A stretch of DNA of 6,189 nt from Pleurocapsa sp. MO_226.B13 (GTDB lineage: Bacteria > Cyanobacteriota > Cyanobacteriia > Cyanobacteriales > Xenococcaceae): positions 1-6,189 of the forward strand of contig JASJEI010000335.1 of assembly GCA_030064795.1 (NCBI GenBank), given 5' to 3'. Below the pieces are notes generated by a model. The model was not told the DNA's origin. It made no database searches and saw only the letters and a list, made by a program, of their open reading frames with translations. A program made the translations under genes and the position numbers. Of this stretch, positions 1 to 5,583 are shown one piece after another (the first letter of the stretch is position 1; each line of letters starts with the position of its first letter).

Positions 1-285
1 TGGTACTTTCCCAGTATTGGGGAATATTCTACCTTATGTGAACAACAGGGATTTACGGTCAATTATGCAGCCCTATTTCCTCGTCCGACCAAATTAGAAG
101 GAGAAAATGGCTTGGCAAATTGGTTAGAAATGTTTGCTGGCGATCGCTTTGAAGAACTTTCATCGACCAATAAAATAGCGATCGTCGAGCGAGTTGAATC
201 TGAATTACGTCCATACTTATATCGGAATGGTCATTGGTGGGCCGACTATTACAGAATAAGGATTATTGCCACCAAACCAGAATAA
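1..285 (+). CDS. SAM-dependent methyltransferase, C-terminal part (trans-aconitate methyltransferase-like)
   Basis: Frame 1 is open from the first base to a TAA at 283-285, giving 94 residues; the start and the SAM-binding N-terminal half lie outside the window. The segment begins WYFPSIGEYSTLCEQQGF, continues with an LFPRPTKLEGENGLANWLEMF stretch (about residues 26-46), and ends with ELRPYLYRNGHWWADYYRIR before a basic tail. From memory this is the typical C-terminal pattern of small class I methyltransferases related to trans-aconitate 2-methyltransferase (Tam), which are common in cyanobacteria. They are cytosolic enzymes that transfer methyl from S-adenosylmethionine to a small molecule. 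The real substrate cannot be read from this part. Codon 47 onward carries a HIP1 site (140-147). No strong terminator follows directly. The family call is fairly secure and the substrate unknown. Confidence 0.8.
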   Translation, partial: WYFPSIGEYSTLCEQQGFTVNYAALFPRPTKLEGENGLANWLEMFAGDRFEELSSTNKIAIVERVESELRPYLYRNGHWWADYYRIRIIATKPE

Positions 286-418
286 ACAGAAGGAGTCAGG
301 ATCGGAAATAGCTCTGTAAGCTTTGTCTGTGATTAGCTTAAGCGTTTAAAAGAATCGCTATCCTTAAGTAATACTAAAGATTAGATTCTGTTTTCTATTT
401 TACCAATATGCGTTTTAA

Positions 419-493
419 ATGCCTCACAGCTTAGAAGCTAAATTTGGTGAAGAATATCGAGAATATAAAGCCACAGTCAGACGTTGGATTTAA
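419..493 (+). pseudogene. Remnant of an isoprenylcysteine carboxyl methyltransferase-like protein (C-terminus only)
   Basis: The reading frame from 419 gives 24 residues ending in a TAA at 491-493: after MPHS it reads LEAKFGEEYREYKATVRRWI. This matches, from memory, the extreme C-terminus of bacterial ICMT/PEMT-like membrane methyltransferases, where a glutamate-rich catalytic segment is followed by a LE..FGeeY..Y...vrRWi ending. The codon directly before the ATG is TAA, and neither the membrane helices nor the SAM-binding part is found upstream. I read it as a leftover of a deleted gene, not as a real 24-residue protein. The ATG is probably accidental. The match is short, so confidence is moderate. 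Confidence 0.55.
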
Positions 494-718
494 ATACTAT
501 TCTAAGTACAGGAATGATGGTAATTTTTTTAGTCTGAACAATTGAGAATCGAGAATTAAAGATCGTTAATAAAATTCTGCTCAAACTTATAGTTTTTTAA
601 AGTTTGTTGATTTATTTTACAAGGCAGTTAATTTAGAATGAACATAAGTTTAAATGGGATTGAGTACATATACCCGCTACATTTCGAGTAAAACAACACA
701 CAGCCAAGATTCTGATTT

Positions 719-747
719 TTGATTTTCGCTTTTTTAAGATTCAGAAT
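719..747 (+). promoter_or_regulatory. Weak candidate promoter for the GH57 gene
   Basis: TTGATT at 719-724 (4 of 6 to the -35 consensus) and CAGAAT at 742-747 (4 of 6 to the -10 consensus) are 17 bp apart, which would start transcription near 754 and leave a leader of about 45 nt. The -10 hexamer lies in one arm of the inverted repeat ATTCTGA (709-715)/TCAGAAT (741-747), which could be an operator. The region is so AT-rich that a chance match is quite possible. Confidence 0.25.
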
Positions 748-798
748 ATGTTCGATTTTCAACTATTAAACAGAACCCAACTCTAGAGAAATTATTTT

Positions 799-3408
799 AT
801 GGTATCTACTGCATCTCAAAACCTTAACCAAGTATCCCAAGCAACGAATAAAATTACTAGCGATCCCCTGGAAACTGCCCAGGGAGTGTACATTACAGTT
901 CACGGACACTTCTATCAACCACCGAGAGAAAATCCCTATTTAGATAGAATCGAAAGACAACCAAGCGCGCATCCATATCATGACTGGAACGAACGCATTC
1001 ATTACGAGTGTTATCGTCCCAATGCCTTTGCACGTATCCTCAATCAACAACAACAATTAATCGGGATCGTTAACAACTTTGAATACTTAAGCTTTAATAT
1101 CGGTGCAACTTTGATGTCGTGGTTGGAAAAACACGATCCCGAAGTCTATCAGCGGATTTTAGAAGCAGACCGCAAAAGTAGCCAAAGATTAAACGGACAC
1201 GGTAATGCGATCGCCCAAGTTTATAACCATATCATTCTCCCTCTAGCCAATAGACGAGACAAAATTACTCAAATCCGCTGGGGAAAGGAAGACTTTCGTT
1301 CTCGTTTTGGTCGCGATCCCGAAGGGATGTGGCTGGCAGAGACAGCAGTCGATTATCCAACTTTAGAAGCTCTCATTGACGAAGACATCAAATTTATTAT
1401 CCTTGCCCCCTCCCAAGCAGCTAAATGTCGCCCGATCTTAACAGGAGAAACCGAAGCAGCAGAATGGCACGAGGTAGGAGGTTCGCAAATCGATCCCACT
1501 CGTCCCTATCGTTGCTTTGTTGATGATGGTCGTCACCTGGATATTTTCTTCTACGATGGCCCGATCTCTCGCGACATGGGTTTTAACGATGTCTTGAGTA
1601 CCGCAGATAATTTTGCTGCTAGGTTGGGACAAGCAATCAAAGGAGACAACCGCCCTTCTCAAATCATTAGCGTTGCTACCGATGGGGAAACCTTCGGACA
1701 TCATAAAGGCGGGACAGAAAAGTGCATCGCCTATGCCCTCAGCGAACAATTTGCTCATTATGACTGGACGGTAAGTAATTACGCCCACTATCTCAGTATT
1801 TGCCCTCCCACCTGGGAAGTAGTACTAAAGCCCGTAACAGCTTGGAGTTGCGCCCACGGAGTCGATCGCTGGCAAGATGACTGTGGTTGTGCTAGCGGTG
1901 GCGGTTGGCATCAAAAATGGCGTAGACCCCTGCGAGATTCCCTAGACTGGCTGCGAGATCGCCTGATTACAGTTTTTGAGGAGACTGGTAGTAAATTTTT
2001 CCGCGATCCCTGGTTGGCTAGAGATGAATACATCCAGGTGTTGCGTAATTCCGAATCTAGAGAGGGCGATCGCTCTTTGAATAGCGTCGAGAGCTTTTTG
2101 CAACGTCATCAGCCCAATGAGCTAACCGCCAGTGAAAAAATTGATGCCTTACGTCTTTTAGAGATGCAGCGTCATACTTTACTGATGTATACCAGTTGCG
2201 GTTGGTTTTTTGAAGAGATTTCTCGCCCCGAAGGAGTACAAATTTTACGCTACGCAGCCCGCGCTTTAGAATTAGCAGGAGAAGTAGCTGGAATCCGCCT
2301 CAAACAAGAATTTATCAACCGTTTAGCTCTTGCTCCCAGTAATGTCGCAACTTTTGGTAACGCCAAGGAAGTTTATCAACAGTTAGTTGCTCCTTCTCAA
2401 ATTAGTTTGCAACAGGTAGCTGCTCATTATGCGATTAGTTCTCTGTTTACCAATTATCTCCAGCAAGAACTTATTTACTGTTACAAGGTCGAGCAATTAG
2501 ATTATCAGAAACAGCAGATGGGGAGACTTACCCTAGCTGTCGGACAGATACTTTTAACCTCTGAGATTACCTGGGAAAGTCAGCATATTGTTTTTGCAGT
2601 GTTGCACCTAGGTGGTTGGGATTTCCACTGCTGTATCGACAGTTTTGAGGGTCGTTTGGCTTATGCGGAATTAAAACAACAGCTATTTGCAGATATCAAA
2701 CAAGCCAGTGCAGCCCAAGTAATTTTGACTATGAATCGTCTGATGGTGGGAAGTCAGTCATTTAATCTACAAGACTTATTTGCCGAAGAAAGACACCGCA
2801 TCATTAGACTCTTGACGGCAAAAACTAAAAAACACCTCGACCAGCTTTATACTCAGTTGTATCGCGAAAACTACAGTATGTTGGCAGCTTTTCAACGAGA
2901 AGAATTGCCAGTCCCCCAAGAACTAAAAGTGGCTGCGGAGGTAGCTCTTGCTTTCCGCTGTTTAGAAACAGTGGACAAGCTCGAAAAAGCGATTGAAGAT
3001 CCCGTCGCCATCGATACCTGTCTGGCAGAATTAACCGCCATTGCTGCCGAGACCAATAATCTTCGATGTAAATTAAATATACCCGAAGCCAAAAGAAGTC
3101 TGGAACAAGTAATTTTAAGGCTGTTGTGGCAATTACTTTATGACGGCGATCCCCAAACTCTCGAAGAAGATGTAACTCGCTTAGAAACTGCGATCGCCGT
3201 GGGCGAGCAACTACATCTCGGTTTAGCCTTAGACCGCGCTCAGGAAGTATACTTCAACTGTCTGCACCAGCGCATCGTCCCAGACTGCATTATTGCTTCT
3301 CCATCTAGTCCCGATTGCTCCTGCTGTCCCTGGGATATTACTCAAATCAAACCCCTATTAAAACTAGGACAAACCCTGGCGATCGATGTTGGCTGTTGGC
3401 TAGATTAG
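799..3408 (+). CDS. GH57-family glycoside hydrolase with DUF3536 region
   Basis: This 869-residue cytosolic-looking protein has no signal peptide and belongs to the COG1449-type GH57 group (alpha-amylase/alpha-mannosidase-like), which acts on alpha-glucans or related glycans with retention. The N-terminal (beta/alpha)7-type domain shows the GH57 motifs in order: HGHFYQPP at 35-42, GMWLAE at 176-181 (E181 is the probable nucleophile by family position), ATDGETFGHH at 293-302 (D295 is the probable acid/base), and HGVDRWQDDCGC at 353-364. The DUF3536 part follows, with MYTSCGWFFEEIS (463-475) and RYAARALEL (484-492). The helical C-terminus carries six cysteines between 821 and 866. The ATG at 799 has a weak AGAGAA at 785-790 in front, and conserved sequence begins about 30 residues later, so a start slightly downstream cannot be excluded. 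A hairpin 17 nt after the stop suggests a single-gene transcript. The family assignment is secure. The substrate is unknown, and the catalytic residues are assigned by analogy. Confidence 0.92.
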   Translation: MVSTASQNLNQVSQATNKITSDPLETAQGVYITVHGHFYQPPRENPYLDRIERQPSAHPYHDWNERIHYECYRPNAFARILNQQQQLIGIVNNFEYLSFNIGATLMSWLEKHDPEVYQRILEADRKSSQRLNGHGNAIAQVYNHIILPLANRRDKITQIRWGKEDFRSRFGRDPEGMWLAETAVDYPTLEALIDEDIKFIILAPSQAAKCRPILTGETEAAEWHEVGGSQIDPTRPYRCFVDDGRHLDIFFYDGPISRDMGFNDVLSTADNFAARLGQAIKGDNRPSQIISVATDGETFGHHKGGTEKCIAYALSEQFAHYDWTVSNYAHYLSICPPTWEVVLKPVTAWSCAHGVDRWQDDCGCASGGGWHQKWRRPLRDSLDWLRDRLITVFEETGSKFFRDPWLARDEYIQVLRNSESREGDRSLNSVESFLQRHQPNELTASEKIDALRLLEMQRHTLLMYTSCGWFFEEISRPEGVQILRYAARALELAGEVAGIRLKQEFINRLALAPSNVATFGNAKEVYQQLVAPSQISLQQVAAHYAISSLFTNYLQQELIYCYKVEQLDYQKQQMGRLTLAVGQILLTSEITWESQHIVFAVLHLGGWDFHCCIDSFEGRLAYAELKQQLFADIKQASAAQVILTMNRLMVGSQSFNLQDLFAEERHRIIRLLTAKTKKHLDQLYTQLYRENYSMLAAFQREELPVPQELKVAAEVALAFRCLETVDKLEKAIEDPVAIDTCLAELTAIAAETNNLRCKLNIPEAKRSLEQVILRLLWQLLYDGDPQTLEEDVTRLETAIAVGEQLHLGLALDRAQEVYFNCLHQRIVPDCIIASPSSPDCSCCPWDITQIKPLLKLGQTLAIDVGCWLD

Positions 3409-3413
3409 ATTAA

Positions 3414-3441
3414 AGCTAAAAGCCAAAAGCTAATAGCTTTT
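3414..3441 (+). repeat. Heptamer tandem repeat, four degenerate units
   Basis: Just after the GH57 stop codon the sequence reads as four 7-nt units: AGCTAAA, AGCCAAA, AGCTAAT, AGCTTTT. This resembles the short tandemly repeated heptamers (STRR) known from cyanobacterial intergenic DNA. The last two units make the hairpin listed separately. A related AAAGCTAAAAG string occurs once more near 5543-5553. Confidence 0.55.
3425..3441 (+). terminator. Possible terminator hairpin after the GH57 gene
   Basis: AAAAGCT (3425-3431) and AGCTTTT (3435-3441) form a perfect 7-bp stem with a 3-nt loop, starting 17 nt after the stop codon. The only T-run is inside the stem and only four long, and just two pairs are G-C, so it would be weak. 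It is symmetric and would look the same to transcription from either side. Confidence 0.4.
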
Positions 3442-3467
3442 CGATCGAAAGTAATTTTGTAATTTAA

Positions 3468-3519
3468 GGTGCGATCGCAATATCTTTATTTAAAGCAGAT
3501 AATAAACAGCGATCGCACC
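3468..3519. repeat. 11-bp perfect inverted repeat made of two HIP1 sites
   Basis: GGTGCGATCGC (3468-3478) is repeated in perfect inverted form as GCGATCGCACC (3509-3519) around a 30-nt AT-rich interior. The interior can pair further (TTTATT 3485-3490 with AATAAA 3501-3506), so the whole 52 nt could fold into one long hairpin. Both arms contain the HIP1 octamer. There is no poly-T run after it. It may be a miniature dispersed palindromic element, or a structure in the GH57-cysS intergenic RNA. Confidence 0.8.
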
Positions 3520-3533
3520 ACAAAAGACCGCCA

Positions 3534-3562
3534 TTGATTATTGTTCGGGGATATTTGATAAT
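3534..3562 (+). promoter_or_regulatory. Probable sigma70-type promoter of cysS
   Basis: TTGATT at 3534-3539 (4 of 6 to TTGACA) and GATAAT at 3557-3562 (5 of 6 to TATAAT) are separated by the ideal 17 bp. Transcription would begin near 3569-3570 and leave a leader of about 38 nt before the ATG at 3608. This placement agrees with the 3608 start and would leave no room for ribosome binding ahead of the alternative TTG at 3569. Confidence 0.5.
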
Positions 3563-3607
3563 TAATACTTGCGAGGCTGCAATAATATTCCCATTATCAT
3601 CAAGGTC

Positions 3608-5059
3608 ATGACACTAACCGTATACAATACCCTCACCCGTAGCAAATCAGCGTTTCAAACTATCGAAGCCAACCAAGTGCGGATGTATTGCTGTGGCATT
3701 ACGGTTTATGATTATTGCCATCTCGGTCATGCCAGAACTTGCTTGGTTTGGGATGTGGTGCGTCGTTATCTGCAATGGTGTGGCTATGAAGTAAATTATA
3801 TTCAGAACTTTACTGATATTGACGATAAAATCTTGAACCGCGCCAGACAAGAAGGAACATCAATGGAAGCGGTTTCGGAGAAATACATCGAGGCGTATTT
3901 TGAAGATATGGAACGGTTGGGTGTGGGTAAAGCCGATGCCTATCCCCGCGCTACTCATACTTTAGATGGTATCAAGCGTTTGGTATACGAACTAGAACAA
4001 AAAGGTTTTGCTTATCCTGCGGAGGGAGATGTTTACTATTCCGTACAAAAGTTTCCCGAATACGGCAAATTATCGGGAAGAAAATTAGAAGATATGCAGG
4101 CTGGTGCTAGTGGTAGGGTTGGGGTAGAAGACCCCGAAGCCAGTAAAAAGCAATATCCCTTTGATTTTGCCCTTTGGAAAGCTGCTAAAGAAGGCGAACC
4201 TGCTTGGGAATCTCCTTGGGGTCAGGGTCGTCCTGGCTGGCATATTGAATGTTCGGCGATGGTACGAGAAAAACTGGGAGAAACGATCGATCTTCACGTT
4301 GGTGGTAGCGATCTGACTTTTCCCCATCATGAAAACGAAATCGCTCAATCTGAGGCGGTGACAGGTAAACCCCTGGCTAATTACTGGCTGCACAACGGCA
4401 TGATTATTGTCGAAGGCAAAAAGATGTCCAAGTCTTTGGGTAATTTTATTACCATTCGCGAGTTGTTGGATAAATACGAACCAATGGCAGTACGTCTGTT
4501 TGTCCTTCAAACTCAATATCGCAAACCCCTAGACTTTACCGAAGAAGCTTTAAATACTGCTACTAATAGCTGGGAAACCCTCAAAGAAGGTTTGTTGTTT
4601 GGTCATCAATATGGCGAACAGTTAGGTTTTGCTACAACTGCCGATCCTTCTTTGCACGACGAAGAATTAATTGGCAGATTTAAAGAGGCAGTTGATGATG
4701 ACTTTAACTTTGCAGGTGGTTTAGCGATTATGTTTGAAATTGCCAAGAATCTAATTAAAGAAGGTAATATCATCGTTCACGAAGGAACAAACAAAACTCC
4801 TACAGAAGTACTATCGCGACAATGGCAAACCTTAATCGAACTGGCAGCAATTTTAGGTTTTGAAGTACGGCCAGACGAAGCTAACGGTCAAACTTACGGG
4901 TTGAGCGATCGCGAAATCGATGCTTTAGTGCAGCAGCGTAACGAAGCCAGGAAAAATAAAAATTATGCCGAAAGCGATCGCATTAGAGACGAATTACAGG
5001 CTCAAGGTATTACCCTGATTGATAAACCAGGAGGGGTTACTGTTTGGAATCGAGGTTAG
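3608..5059 (+). CDS. cysS: Cysteinyl-tRNA synthetase
   Basis: CysRS (class Ia) attaches cysteine to tRNA-Cys in the cytosol using ATP. The 483-residue protein is full length for the family. The catalytic Rossmann domain shows YCCGITVYD at 27-35 and the HIGH signature as HLGH at 38-41. The zinc ligands expected from E. coli CysRS (C28, C209, H234, E238) correspond to C29, C215, H240 and E244, within GWHIECSAM and FPHHENE. KMSKS is at 272-276, followed by the helical anticodon-binding part and a C-terminal QQRNEARKNKNYAESDRIRD helix. The frame extends upstream to a TTG at 3569, but family members start with MTLTVYN-like sequence, so I place the start at the ATG at 3608; AAGG at 3602-3605 is a very close ribosome-binding candidate. 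Its last 23 nt overlap a remnant on the opposite strand. All key residues are present, and the gene looks functional and essential. Confidence 0.97.
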   Translation: MTLTVYNTLTRSKSAFQTIEANQVRMYCCGITVYDYCHLGHARTCLVWDVVRRYLQWCGYEVNYIQNFTDIDDKILNRARQEGTSMEAVSEKYIEAYFEDMERLGVGKADAYPRATHTLDGIKRLVYELEQKGFAYPAEGDVYYSVQKFPEYGKLSGRKLEDMQAGASGRVGVEDPEASKKQYPFDFALWKAAKEGEPAWESPWGQGRPGWHIECSAMVREKLGETIDLHVGGSDLTFPHHENEIAQSEAVTGKPLANYWLHNGMIIVEGKKMSKSLGNFITIRELLDKYEPMAVRLFVLQTQYRKPLDFTEEALNTATNSWETLKEGLLFGHQYGEQLGFATTADPSLHDEELIGRFKEAVDDDFNFAGGLAIMFEIAKNLIKEGNIIVHEGTNKTPTEVLSRQWQTLIELAAILGFEVRPDEANGQTYGLSDREIDALVQQRNEARKNKNYAESDRIRDELQAQGITLIDKPGGVTVWNRG

Positions 5060-5324
5060 GTCTTACTGAACGATAGGCTTGGGAAGGATCGTTCGGATTT
5101 TTTGGATTAGTATATTCGAGCAATCCTTCATCTATCAAAGGCTTGAGATATCGATCTAACAGATATTTACGGTTACGCTTTAGTAAAGACTCAAGTTCCC
5201 TTGAAGATCGTGGTTTTAATCTACACAGTTCTAAAATCAAAGTTTTAACTTGTTTTGCTTCGGTACGATTGCCTATTTTCTGAAGTTCACCAAGAACAAG
5301 AGTACTAAGCTGCTGTAACCCTGG
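5037..5324 (-). pseudogene. Winged-helix C-terminal remnant, AAA-4/AlbA_2-type ATP-binding protein-like
   Basis: The minus strand is open from just below a TGA (5325-5327) to a TAA at 5037-5039, about 95 codons. It contains no in-frame ATG or GTG; the first plausible start is a TTG at 5238-5240, already inside the domain. The translated segment runs from a QKIGNR region through KTLILELCRLKPRSSREL and NRKYLLDRYLKPLIDEGL to YTNPKNPNDPSQAYRS. That is a winged-helix fold with a recognition helix and a beta-wing. From memory this pattern forms the C-terminal tail of divergent-AAA (AAA-4/AlbA_2, Schlafen-like) ATP-binding proteins found scattered in cyanobacteria. The ATPase part is absent, so this is most likely a 5'-truncated remnant. 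One missing base around 5319-5321 would restore an upstream DQGLQQL reading, hinting at a frameshift. It overlaps cysS by 23 nt tail to tail. A short expressed DNA-binding protein from the TTG is less likely but possible. Confidence 0.55.
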
Positions 5325-5337
5325 TCAGTCCTAGATT

Positions 5338-5359
5338 AGAGAAATCTTTTCTCTTTTTT
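5338..5359 (+). terminator. Intrinsic terminator candidate downstream of cysS
   Basis: AGAGAAA (5338-5344), a TCT loop, and TTTCTCT (5348-5354) form a perfect 7-bp stem followed by five T (5355-5359). This has the shape of a rho-independent terminator for rightward transcription, about 280 nt after the cysS stop. The stem is AT-rich, so its strength is doubtful. Confidence 0.45.
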
Positions 5360-5435
5360 GTAGCCATGTAATTTTGGGTTTATTTAAGATTTTGGATTGA
5401 ATTTTTCGGAAATAATAGTAGTAAATAGGGTGATG

Positions 5436-5478
5436 AAAAAAGCTACATCCCTTGCTAGAAAATGGCTATAGCTTTTTT
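5436..5478 (-). terminator. Bidirectional terminator between cysS and the RTX gene
   Basis: AAAAAAGCTA (5436-5445) and TAGCTTTTTT (5469-5478) are a perfect 10-bp inverted repeat around a 23-nt loop. Read leftward, it ends in a six-T run and lies about 105 nt after the RTX stop codon, so it is the likely end of that transcript. Read rightward it also ends in six T, so it can back up the cysS terminator. The large loop lowers confidence somewhat. Confidence 0.55.
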
Positions 5479-5583
5479 GTCAATAGTGAACTTCAGGAAT
5501 AATCTGCTTTACCTCACAGGTGAGATCGAGTAAGTGTTCCTAAAAGCTAAAAGTAAATACACTTTACATGTCTCAGGTATTTC

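Larger units (their letters stand above)
286..798. other. AT-rich intergenic region with a gene remnant
   Basis: This 513-bp gap holds no intact gene that I can support. It contains the methyltransferase remnant at 419-493 and several weak inverted repeats: TAAGCT/AGCTTA at 317-322 and 335-340, CAAACTT/AAGTTTG at 582-588 and 600-606, and ATTCTGA/TCAGAAT at 709-715 and 741-747. A short degenerate repeat (GAGAATCGAGAAT) lies near 545-557. There is no HIP1 site here, unlike in the flanking genes. A second promoter-like pair, TTGAGA (542-547) and GTTAAT (565-570) with 17-bp spacing, may be chance in such AT-rich DNA. Confidence 0.7.

Noticed and set aside
638..691. 17-codon ATG frame in the GH57 upstream region
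   Set aside because: There is no ribosome-binding site, no recognisable peptide, and such frames are expected by chance.
3569..3607. Upstream TTG start adding 13 residues to CysRS
   Set aside because: The extra residues have no counterpart in the family, and the best promoter would begin transcription at about this base, leaving no ribosome-binding site.
3569..3607. T-box or other tRNA-sensing leader upstream of cysS
   Set aside because: The leader after the predicted start is only about 38 nt and shows no specifier or antiterminator structure.
4085..4516. 143-codon minus-strand frame inside cysS
   Set aside because: It lies fully opposite the conserved CysRS catalytic core and resembles no family. 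The minus-strand frames at 1438-1788, 2892-3092 and 3647-3850 were rejected for the same reason.
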